Below, one piece after another: positions 32,627-40,830 of a DNA stretch of 64,000 nucleotides. Source of the DNA: Diplonema japonicum (Eukaryota > Euglenozoa > Diplonemea > Diplonemida > Diplonemidae); assembly GCA_964019335.1 (NCBI GenBank), contig OZ025662.1, positions 620,001 to 684,000 on the forward strand. Direction: 5' to 3'. Position numbers and translations under genes: made by a program. The first letter of the stretch is position 1; each line of letters starts with the position of its first letter. The notes under the pieces were generated by a model. That model did no database searches. It saw only the letters and a program-made list of their open reading frames with translations, and had not been told where the DNA came from.

Positions 32627-33745
32627 ATGGCCTCATACGATGAAGAAGACAGCATGGAAACTAGAGACACGGAGGAGCATGTTGCAGCTATGCGGCGTCG
32701 ATTGGAACATGAGTACAGCGGGTTGAAAATAGTTTTTGATAAGCAAAGAGAACGAGTGGAGTGCTCAGTAATAATCCAGCAGTTTTGGCGGCGGTTGCTT
32801 ATCAGGCGCCAGACAGTGTTGCAGATATCAGCCTTGAGGGAGGTGATTGTAACAACGATCCGGAAGCTGCACTGGTACCTTTCTATTATTAACGAGTCCG
32901 AATCCTTGACGATGTTGGCGCTTTCTAGAATGTCAGATACACACCAAAGGAAACTTCTGCTGAACATAAATCCGAATCCGGATAACTTCGAGAACTGTAT
33001 TAACCTGCTGAAATTGATCAAGGAGAACAACGTGTCGGCCAAGGACGGCAACCGTGTTGAGCAGGGCAGGCTGGCACTTGTCATATCTAACGGTGACGCT
33101 GAGACACGGACACGCATCGAGGCTTTTATCAAAATGCTCAAAGAGTGCGACTTCTATGTGCTGCATGCTCATAATCCCAGTTTGAAAGAGCTGAGGGAAG
33201 TGACGGAGGCGTTCGCAGCTGTTTGCAAGCCGGGGCTTATTTTAATGGTGCTATACCATGGTGTGCTGCTTGAGGGATGCAACGCTTCGGACGTGTACGC
33301 CCTGCCGCACGGGGTGTGCAAAGAAGAAGTCACACCTGACAACATCCTCTACGAGTGCTTTCCTATCAATGGCATATTCCTCGATCTCAATCTCTGCAAT
33401 AAGGCACAGCCCATAGTGATTCTCTCTGCTGACACTACACGCACTGTTGTGACGCCCAGAATCCCTGACGGTATTGTCCTGCAGTCGACATCTGACGAAC
33501 TTCTCGAGTCTCTAGTCGACATCACTCCCAAGCCATACCAGCCTTTCTCCGAGGCTGTTGAACGGCTCGCAGCTGCCGGGGTGCTTTGCGTCACCTGCGA
33601 CGCGGCTTTGGCTAAAAATTCATTTATTTTCAGGACCCAGGATGCCATCACCCCTGGCGGCCTCCCACAGCTCATGTTGTACGCTTACGAAGTGGGGCGG
33701 TATGAAAATTGGACGATGCGAACACTTTCAAACTACCTTGAGTGA
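32627..33745 (+). CDS. Caspase/metacaspase-like pseudoenzyme with IQ motif
   Basis: 372 residues starting at the ATG after the acceptor CAG at about 32618. An IQ calmodulin-binding-like motif, VIIQQFWRRLLIRR, lies at about 42-55. From about 146 the order of a C14 caspase p20 fold is visible: GRLALVISNGDAETR (first strand and loop), KMLKECDFYVLHAHNPS, then LILMVLYHGVLLEG where peptidases have the catalytic His in GHG (here YHG, about H211), then QPIVILSADTTRT where the catalytic Cys (DAC) is expected but SAD is found. The Cys is missing, so proteolysis is unlikely. Family assignment rests on this pattern and needs profile support. It may act as a calcium/calmodulin-linked scaffold. Confidence 0.6.
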   Translation: MASYDEEDSMETRDTEEHVAAMRRRLEHEYSGLKIVFDKQRERVECSVIIQQFWRRLLIRRQTVLQISALREVIVTTIRKLHWYLSIINESESLTMLALSRMSDTHQRKLLLNINPNPDNFENCINLLKLIKENNVSAKDGNRVEQGRLALVISNGDAETRTRIEAFIKMLKECDFYVLHAHNPSLKELREVTEAFAAVCKPGLILMVLYHGVLLEGCNASDVYALPHGVCKEEVTPDNILYECFPINGIFLDLNLCNKAQPIVILSADTTRTVVTPRIPDGIVLQSTSDELLESLVDITPKPYQPFSEAVERLAAAGVLCVTCDAALAKNSFIFRTQDAITPGGLPQLMLYAYEVGRYENWTMRTLSNYLE

Positions 33746-33857
33746 CAATCTGTCTCTTACGAGGCGGCATTTTTCTTATTCGAGGAGGCCCAACAGTATC
33801 TAGTATTTATTATTATGGTTATTCGCTCCACCAGTATTGGCAGGTTACCCGACTCCG

Positions 33858-34661
33858 ATGACTGCCGAACCGAAGATTATCCAACTGGCGCAGCTGTCTG
33901 GCGGGAGGGAGAGCGCTGCAAGGTGTTACGCCCACATGCAGAGGAAGAACAATCTATTTTCAGGGATATCGAAGGAGGACGTGATTGGGTACGGGAGGTT
34001 TTTGTACGACATGTGCAGGGGGTCGCCGGGGTGTCTTGCTTCCGAGGAAGATGGGGAGTGCTTGGCGCTGTTTCTTCAAGTGGATTCGGAGGCTCTGGAT
34101 GCCGTAGACCCTGAGGTGTTGGGAGATAACCCTTGCAAGTCCCACATCGCACTGTGCAAAGAACTACAACGCGTGACGTTGGAGAAGTTCCGCACGGGAC
34201 ACCCTGAACCTTGCCAGGTCATGTATGGGGTCTTCGGTGGGATCATTCCCGAGTACGAGGGAAAAGGACTGTTTCCCAACATGCAGCTTGCGTCCTACAA
34301 AATAGTGCACAACAACGGTGCGAACTACGTGTGGGGCTTCACGCAGAACCCTGCGATCGTGCATCGGTACATCAAACAAAAGAAGGGAATGAATGACGAT
34401 CCTGACGTAACTGTCAAGGGCAAGATCCCTCAGGAGGTCTCCCAGCTGCTGATCAATCTCCCAATCAGCAGGTTAAGGCAGCTCATGGAACAAAACATGA
34501 CGGCAGGGCACAAGAAGCATATGCGAGAGGTCTATGACACCTCGACCTTTGAGTACAATGGCGTGCGGCCTTTCAAAAAACGTCAGGTTGCCTGGTTGGG
34601 TGTGTACTACACCAACCCCGCGCAAAATCATATGGAAGACAGCCAAATGCATAAGTTGTGA
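33858..34661 (+). CDS. GNAT-like acyltransferase family protein, paralogue A
   Basis: 267 residues from the ATG after the acceptor CAG at 33841-33843 region. It is paralogous over its whole length to 35877-36686: shared features are AIMQRENHLF versus AHMQRKNNLF, DAVDPEVLG versus NAVDTEVLG, FGGIIPEYEGKGLFPNMQLASYK versus FGGVLPDFEGTGIFSKMQ, and WGFTQNPAIVH versus WGFTHNPAIIH. The P-x-[YF]-E-G-x-G-[IL]-[FL] segment followed by a helix and a later N-P resembles the acetyl-CoA-binding motif A of GNAT acyltransferases. The fold assignment is an inference. The protein ends in HKL, a PTS1-like tripeptide. The substrate is unknown. Confidence 0.75.
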   Translation: MTAEPKIIQLAQLSGGRESAARCYAHMQRKNNLFSGISKEDVIGYGRFLYDMCRGSPGCLASEEDGECLALFLQVDSEALDAVDPEVLGDNPCKSHIALCKELQRVTLEKFRTGHPEPCQVMYGVFGGIIPEYEGKGLFPNMQLASYKIVHNNGANYVWGFTQNPAIVHRYIKQKKGMNDDPDVTVKGKIPQEVSQLLINLPISRLRQLMEQNMTAGHKKHMREVYDTSTFEYNGVRPFKKRQVAWLGVYYTNPAQNHMEDSQMHKL

Positions 34662-35076
34662 AATTGGCGTGGAAAATAATTTCATAATGATCCAACTTCA
34701 ACTGTGCAAAAGAGGAAAAGAAAAATCTGGAAAACATGTTTTTTGCAGGTTGTACACTTCTCCCCGACGATCCGTTTCCTTTACCTGAGGTGATGAAATA
34801 TACAAAGAAGAAGAAAACAGAAAGCATCTACGATTGGTACCTGCCCCTTTGTTATTTTTGCCTAAACCAAGTGAATAGTCCAATCACATCGGCACCTTTT
34901 CTTTTTTTTTTCCGTCTTCTTTTTTTCTTTTTTTTTTTTCTCTGACGACTACGCACCGGGGGTCGATAAAAGTGCCCAAAACACGTTTTCTACTTGATAT
35001 GTGACTCTTATCTTTTTACTTTGAAACTCGTTTTTTTTTTTTTTTTATGCAAAGGACAAAACAACATGGAGAATTG

Positions 35077-35130
35077 CTTCAAGACCGTTTTTTCCAGTTT
35101 ATCAAGACCCGTTTTTTCCAGTCTCTTTAC
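35077..35130 (+). repeat. Repeat R5, two tandem units
   Basis: Two adjacent units of about 24 bp, each AAGACCGTTTTTTCCAGT-like. A related single unit is at 12556-12600. Confidence 0.45.
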
Positions 35131-35394
35131 GCAGAGAACAATGGAAAAACATCAAAAAAGAAAGGAAAGAAAAGAAAAGGGGGGGGGGGAGGGAAAGAAA
35201 AAAAGAAACTTTTTTTTCTTTATGGATTTCCAGGTGCGTTTGCAACACCTTACGATCCCCTTTAACTGCAATAACAAAATTGCCTTTCAATCAGAAAAGC
35301 ATCCCCCCCTACTCACCCGCTTCTTCCCCCTTTTTTTTTCTACTTCTTTCCCCCCGAATTGCTTCAAATAAACTCTATCTTTCAACTTCCGATC

Positions 35395-35560
35395 TCCCAC
35401 CACCCGGTAATGCGCGAGGCGGCTCGTTTCGAAAGGTCTGTTTATGCCTCGGTGACAGTGACCCGTCGCGTGGTACAAACCTCAGACCTCAGTGAAATGA
35501 CCCGCTAAAGCGGAGGTGTCGTTACGCACCTATACCGCCCTCACTGGGAAAAGAGGGGGA
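35395..35560. other. GC-rich, possibly structured non-coding island
   Basis: It lacks homopolymers, unlike its surroundings. It includes CCGCTAAAGCGG (a small perfect hairpin near 35503-35514) and GAGGC...GCCTC pairing around 35414-35448. No tRNA B-box, U-snRNA or 5S motif was recognised. It may be a structured RNA or a relic of a repeat. Confidence 0.3.
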
Positions 35561-35876
35561 TAGCTTCCTTTCATTATACCAAAATGGAAGGGTTTTTCTA
35601 TTTAGACTCACCTGCGATAGCGGGCGGGATGCACCTAATCCTCCTCTCCCCCCCCTATCTTTCTTACTTTGTTTTTTTTTTGTTCCCTCTTCGTGTGCGT
35701 GCTTCGGGATATCGTAAGGGTCGGCCATGTGCCGTGTCGCATGGGCCGCGCAGGCAGGCAGTGTGAACCTTGTGTCTTCTTCAGGGTACTCCAAACCTGA
35801 ACTGTCTTATTGTACGGTGTAGTGTGTTGCAAAACCCGTTTTTGCATTTTAAAAAAAAAAAGGTGGGGGGAAAGAA

Positions 35877-36686
35877 ATGACTAAACCCGCACCCCAACTT
35901 GTGAAGGCATCTGAGCTGACCTGCGGTGCAGCGGCAGTGGGAAGCGCGTACGCCATCATGCAGAGGGAGAACCATTTGTTTCAAAGCTGCGGCGCAAAGG
36001 AGGAAGAACTCGCGGCGTACGGGTCCTACCTATATGAGCTGAGCAAGAACGACCCTGGCAGCATGTGTCTGGAGCTCAACGGGCAGTGTGTGGGCATGTA
36101 CTTGCTGTGTGACACAGATGTGTTAAACGCAGTGGACACGGAGGTTCTGGGCAGCAATAAGTGCAAGTACCACCTTGCCTTCTGCAAGGATCTCCAGCGA
36201 CGGATCCTCCGGAACTACAAAACCACGTTTAGAAAGCACGAGGGGCTCCGTGACGCGAAGATCAAATACGCTATTTTTGGAGGCGTCCTCCCTGACTTCG
36301 AGGGAACAGGTATCTTTAGTAAAATGCAGATCATCGCCATGAGGCGAACTTACGATGACAAGGCGCTGTTCACATGGGGTTTCACCCACAACCCTGCCAT
36401 CATACACAAATCCTTTGCGAAGAAGGAAGGCATGCCCAAAGACGTCAAGGGCCCTCCTGTAGCCGTACCCAGTGCTGTGATATCGTCTTTGGTCAGCCTC
36501 CCTGTTGCCGTGCTGCGGATTATCGCAGCCAGTGCGGTGAAGTCAGGTGCTGTGAAGATCTCAGAAGTCCATGATGTTGCCTCTTTTAAGTACAACGGCA
36601 AGAAAGTCTTCCGAAAAAGCCAGGCAGTGTGGCTAGGAGTGTACACCACAGACCCTGCAAAAACACATGGCGCCAGTAAATTGTAG
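35877..36686 (+). CDS. GNAT-like acyltransferase family protein, paralogue B, with PTS1
   Basis: 269 residues, single exon, starting at ATG 35877 after an A-rich tract and AAAAG. It is related along its full length to 33858-34661. Motif-A-like LPDFEGTGIFSKMQIIAM (about 140-157) and WGFTHNPAIIHKSF are conserved. It ends in ASKL: the terminal SKL is a canonical PTS1 signal, so the protein probably enters peroxisomes or glycosomes. Between conserved blocks it has a hydrophobic stretch (AVISSLVSLPVAVLRIIAA) that could be an amphipathic helix. Enzymatic activity is not proven by sequence. Confidence 0.78.
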   Translation: MTKPAPQLVKASELTCGAAAVGSAYAIMQRENHLFQSCGAKEEELAAYGSYLYELSKNDPGSMCLELNGQCVGMYLLCDTDVLNAVDTEVLGSNKCKYHLAFCKDLQRRILRNYKTTFRKHEGLRDAKIKYAIFGGVLPDFEGTGIFSKMQIIAMRRTYDDKALFTWGFTHNPAIIHKSFAKKEGMPKDVKGPPVAVPSAVISSLVSLPVAVLRIIAASAVKSGAVKISEVHDVASFKYNGKKVFRKSQAVWLGVYTTDPAKTHGASKL

Positions 36687-37409
36687 ACAGGGGTGGGGGG
36701 GGCAAAAAGAAAGAGGTGGGGAAATTGTAATCCCCCCAAATGAAAACACGTACTTGTGCTTACATATATTTTTCCCCCTCTCTTTTCCATGCTGTTCTGC
36801 GCCTTAGCGAATGGATGTGGAAAGGGGAGAGGGAAAAAAAAAAAAGAAGAAGAAGAAAAAAGAAAAACCGAAAAAAGTCGATCCCCCCTTAGCCATCGCT
36901 TTCTTTTTTAGTTTTGGAGCTTTACGCCCTGCAAATGTGCCTAGACGATTGAGAGCGACTTACAGGCTTTATCGGTTTTACAGTAAAACCCTCCCCTTTT
37001 TTTTTTCTACTTGTGTGTCCACCGGGCAAGCTTCAGGCGGCCCCACAGAGGTCTCTAATGTCTCAGTGGCGGGCATCACAACAGTACAACAATTTTTTTT
37101 TGTTCCGTTTTTTTTTTTTCTTCTTTGCACAGAAAAGGGGAAAAAAAAAAAAAGAAATTCATGTTTCATCCCCTCCCCAATACATAGTGATAAGGAAGGG
37201 AGGGGAAAAAAAAAAAAGAAAGGGGGTTCTTTTTTTTTATACATATTTCTTACTCTTCGCTTTTGCTTTACTCCCTCTCTTTTACCTCCAAATTGCTTTT
37301 TTTTTCCTTTTTTTTTTTTCCCCTACACCTATTTCTCTATTTCTCATAAAGAAAAAACAACAAAACAAAAGGGATATTAACAAAAAAAAAAGACGAAAAG
37401 AAAGAAAAT
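36687..37409. other. Intergenic, homopolymer-rich
   Basis: A and T runs. One complex island at about 36895-37090 is open on the plus strand (CVSTGQASGGPTEVSNVSVAG) and also on the minus strand, without splice or family evidence. I see no supported gene. Confidence 0.5.
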
Positions 37410-38615
37410 ATGAGCGACGACGAAGCAGTTTCACAAGAGTGCACCATATGCCTGGAACCCTTGCAGTACGGGAATCTAGCAGTGCTTAAATGCGGCCACA
37501 CGTACCACTTGAAGTGCGTTGAGCAGCTAGTAGCATCGAACAAGGCAGCACACGCACGGGACAACAAGTGCCCGTTGTGCAACAGGATCTACACAGACTG
37601 GACAGCAGTCCCCGCGAACCGTTTGTTCCAAGGAAAGCGAGTGTGTGACGATACACTTCCGTCCACACCTGCAAACAACACCATTAAGCCACCAACCATG
37701 AAGAAGGTACTGGTCACAGGCAAGACATTCGACATCAAACAGAATTTAAAACAAATAGCATGGCACGGTCATGAATGCCTCAGCAGATGGGACGCAGCAC
37801 GCAAAGCATGGTGGGCAGAGACTAACCATCACGGAGCCGCCAAGCAAGCTATAAAACATGTTGTGGAAAGCCTTGGCTACGTCTGCGCGGTGGCGGAAAA
37901 CGAGGCTGATATCGTGATCAACGTCATGCTGGGCAGGGCGAACCTTCCTACCTTTGGAGGCACGCTGCCCCGACAGACCAGCACCGTGTCACTAGCAAGC
38001 CAGGAAACAGCTACAACAACTAAGGAAACAACTGCAAGCAACGACAGCAGGCCTGTATCACTAAACCCGTTCAGTGTCTCTTCTACGAAAAATGTAGGCA
38101 GCAGTGTAGCAGGGAGGAAACGACATCGTGAGTCAACACCACCTGATGACGGTGACGATGATGATGTGTATGAAGAACCAGTACCCTCAGAGGCCGAGAG
38201 CGACGACAGCGCTGCCGAGGGAAGCGACATTGAGATTCGGATACGGCACCTCCCTGAGGCAGATTCTGAAAAACTCGTTCTGGAATTCCGTGGCCTTTAC
38301 ATCAAGAAGTTCATGGACGAGAAATGGGGCAAAGCAAGCCGGGAGGACCAACAGCACGCAGCATCTGTCTTGAAAATATCCCCCACATACAGCGAGATGC
38401 GCAGGTGGGCGAAACGGATGTGCAACTCATCAATGGAGTCCGACTACAAGGACAGGGACCTCCGAGTCGCGCACTTCATGATCCATGGCTTCTTCCCTGA
38501 TCCCAAGGCGAGGAGTCTCGACCTCCTTGTCCACCCGGCAAACCTACCGAAGAAGAAGGTTCAGAAGAAAAAGCGGAAGTTGAAAAAATTGGTCATAGAC
38601 TCTGATTCGGATTGA
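37410..38615 (+). CDS. RING-H2 finger protein, probable E3 ubiquitin ligase
   Basis: 401 residues, single exon. The RING lies at about 11-58: CTICLEPL, LKCGHTYHLKCVEQL, KCPLCNR, giving the C-x2-C ... C-x-H-x2-H-x2-C ... C-x2-C zinc-ligand order of RING-H2 fingers. Such proteins recruit ubiquitin-conjugating enzymes. After the finger, residues about 95-170 (MKKVLVTGKTFDIKQNL; AIKHVVESLGYVCAVAENEADIVIN) have the rhythm of a BRCT-like fold, suggesting a nuclear or DNA-damage role, but this is weak. An acidic disordered linker with DDGDDDD follows, then a helical region and a Lys-rich C-terminus resembling a nuclear localisation signal. Confidence 0.83.
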   Translation: MSDDEAVSQECTICLEPLQYGNLAVLKCGHTYHLKCVEQLVASNKAAHARDNKCPLCNRIYTDWTAVPANRLFQGKRVCDDTLPSTPANNTIKPPTMKKVLVTGKTFDIKQNLKQIAWHGHECLSRWDAARKAWWAETNHHGAAKQAIKHVVESLGYVCAVAENEADIVINVMLGRANLPTFGGTLPRQTSTVSLASQETATTTKETTASNDSRPVSLNPFSVSSTKNVGSSVAGRKRHRESTPPDDGDDDDVYEEPVPSEAESDDSAAEGSDIEIRIRHLPEADSEKLVLEFRGLYIKKFMDEKWGKASREDQQHAASVLKISPTYSEMRRWAKRMCNSSMESDYKDRDLRVAHFMIHGFFPDPKARSLDLLVHPANLPKKKVQKKKRKLKKLVIDSDSD

Positions 38616-38830
38616 AAGGCTACTAACTTTTTTTTTTTTGGATCACCCCCCCTCCCCCCCGATGTGTTGATAAACGCCACTGTTAGATTCCTTTTTTTTT
38701 TAAAAGGTTTTTTTTGTTCAAGAATTAAAAAAGAAAAAAAAGAAAAAGAAAACGCACACACAAACAGGGAAAAGGTTGGAAAAGAAGAAAGGGGGGAAAA
38801 AAAAAAAAGAAAAAAATGCCCCAAAGTTGA

Positions 38831-39187
38831 ATGGGTACCCACAGCAGAGCTTGGTATTACGCGGGAGCAGTGGCAGGGGCGGGCATTGGCGTTGTGTCCC
38901 TTGTAAAATGTGTGAGGGAAAGGGAGCAGGAGAGAGTCCGGGTCGAGCAAGAGGAAGAGGAAGACGCCAGAAGGAGGTTGCAAGAAGAGGAAGAGCTGAA
39001 CGAACTGCTTAGTCCCAACGCTTCTGCAGCACCTCAGAGGCCTCAGCTGCCCATCAGCAGGCTCATGGAAGAGGCATCATCAATCGGTTCTCGGACCATT
39101 TGCAGCCATCTGCGACGAACCTCTAAAGCTCATGAAGCACCCTCTAGTTTTCGTAGAGTGAGCTCGGCGTCCTCCCTAGATGCATAA
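38831..39187 (+). CDS. Small single-pass membrane protein
   Basis: 118 residues. A hydrophobic segment at about 8-27 (AWYYAGAVAGAGIGVVSLVK) precedes a very charged helix (REREQERVRVEQEEEEDARRRLQEEEELNELL) and a Ser-rich tail. It would be an N-terminally anchored protein with a cytosolic coiled coil. No family recognised. The ATG follows CAAAG within a few bases, fitting a trans-splice acceptor. Confidence 0.65.
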   Translation: MGTHSRAWYYAGAVAGAGIGVVSLVKCVREREQERVRVEQEEEEDARRRLQEEEELNELLSPNASAAPQRPQLPISRLMEEASSIGSRTICSHLRRTSKAHEAPSSFRRVSSASSLDA

Positions 39188-40466
39188 AACGCGCTGGAGG
39201 GACATGGGGGGGGAAAGAAAAAGAAAATTGATACCCCCTCCATTCTCCCCCCCCCCCCCCCCCCGTATCATTTTTTTGTTATGTTATTATTTTTTTTATC
39301 AAATAAAAAAAGAAAAGGTGTTTTTTTTTCGTTTTTTCTTTTTTTTTTTCATTTTTTTTTTCATTTTTTCATAGATAGCGCGTGGTAACGGTGAACTTTT
39401 TTTTTTCTTTTTTTTTTCTGGGAGACAACGGAGTTTGTTTAAAAAAAGAAAAAGAAAGATTCCTTTTTTTCCCAAAGGATGTTTATGAGGTGCTTTTTTT
39501 CTCTTCCCCCCCCCTTTTTTTTCCGAACAAATTAGTATAAAAAGGTTGCACGCAAGGCAATGTGTCCCCCCCCCCTTTTTTTCTTCGAAGCTTGGCACGA
39601 GGGAATAGGGGTACCGAACTTAGATGGAAAAAAGAAAAAGAAAAAAAAAACAGGAAGAGAAAGAAATGGATCAACAAGACTGAGATTCAGCGAGGCTTGC
39701 CAGAGCTCTAACATATGTATCATTTTATACTTGTATACAACCGAAAGAGAAGGAAAGAAAAAGAAATCTTCTTCTCCCCGCCCCTTTTATTAAGTTTCCG
39801 AAAGATTGACTTTTTTTTTTTGATAATTGCAATCAATACGGTTTTTTTCTTTTTGTTTCTTTCTTCCTAACACTTGCAACATTAGTTCACTCTTTGCCTG
39901 CAGAGGCCACCGCACAACGAGAAAAAAGAAAAACGAGAGAAAGAGTGAAAAAATAAAATGGCAGTGTTCACAAGCCGTGTGATGGAGAAGTTTTTTTTAT
40001 CCACCTCGCCATCTTCGATATTAAATTGGGCCCCCAAAAAAGAAAGAAAAAAAAAATGAAAACCCCTCCCCCTTTCTCTTTTTTCTGTATTTTGCATGGA
40101 TCGTGTGATCGGTTTTTTTTTATTTATTTTTTTTTTTTATGAGGGCCTCCCTGGCACGCTGGGAAAAGAATTGTGTACCGAGTTTCTTACGCCCCATAGC
40201 TCTAAAACCCGTCTGGTCAATCCTGAGCTTGATATAGAAGGAGGTTCGGGAAAATTTCTTAAAAGATCAGCGTTACTACACCGCCCCTCCCGTTGTAGAC
40301 GCTGTTCCTGGGAGGGCTCTTTCCAACAATCTCCTCTGTAAAATGCACAAAGTAATATCAAAGTCAGGTCAAAAGAAACAGATATCCGAACAGAGGGGTC
40401 TAAACGGGTTTTAGAGATGAACAGTTGAGCAACACTTCCCTGTATATTGAAAATTTTATCGATCCC

Positions 40467-40503
<37 letters not shown>

Positions 40504-40536
40504 TATTTTTATTATTTCTTCTTCTTTCTCTTCGTC

Positions 40537-40570
<34 letters not shown>

Positions 40571-40830
40571 ATTATTGGGGACTCACAAAAGACCTCCTTT
40601 TAACTCATATTTTTATATTCTCTGCGCTCGTTAGACGATTTCGTCAGACCATCTTATTCACCAAAAACCTCCTTTGATTTTCACCTTCAATATAGTATTC
40701 GTTGTTACGCGTAGCGCACACCTGGTTTGTTTTTGCGTCATTGTGCTGTTCGCTGCAGATCCCGGAGCGTCTCTTCATACGTTGCCTTAAGACACCCCCC
40801 ACATACAGAAGGGAGGGGCATAGAAGAAAA
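39188..40830. other. 1.6 kb homopolymer-rich region
   Basis: C run near 39249-39264, many T runs, and a T run with adjacent A run at 40471-40569. Two complex islands (39955-40030 and 40137-40340) are open but lack start, acceptor and family evidence. An R4 repeat relative lies at 40418-40462. The last 130 bp are the leader of the ABC transporter, with acceptor-like CAG at 40757-40759. Confidence 0.5.
40418..40462 (+). repeat. Dispersed repeat R4, copy 3 (diverged)
   Basis: TGAACAGTTGAGCAACACTT then CCCTGTATATTGAAAATTTT and ATCGA. It resembles the copies at 8350, 18391 and 53341 in order, with many substitutions. Confidence 0.4.

Larger units (their letters stand above)
34662..35876. other. 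1.2 kb between the two GNAT-like paralogues
   Basis: T and A runs, the doubled R5 repeat (35077-35130), and a GC-richer island of unknown nature at about 35395-35560. The stretch 35690-35820 is open on more than one frame without start or splice signals. I see no supported gene. Confidence 0.5.

Noticed and set aside
36811-37380. 189-codon open frame with Lys and Phe runs
   Set aside because: Its length comes from A and T homopolymers; only a short central island looks protein-like and both strands are open there.
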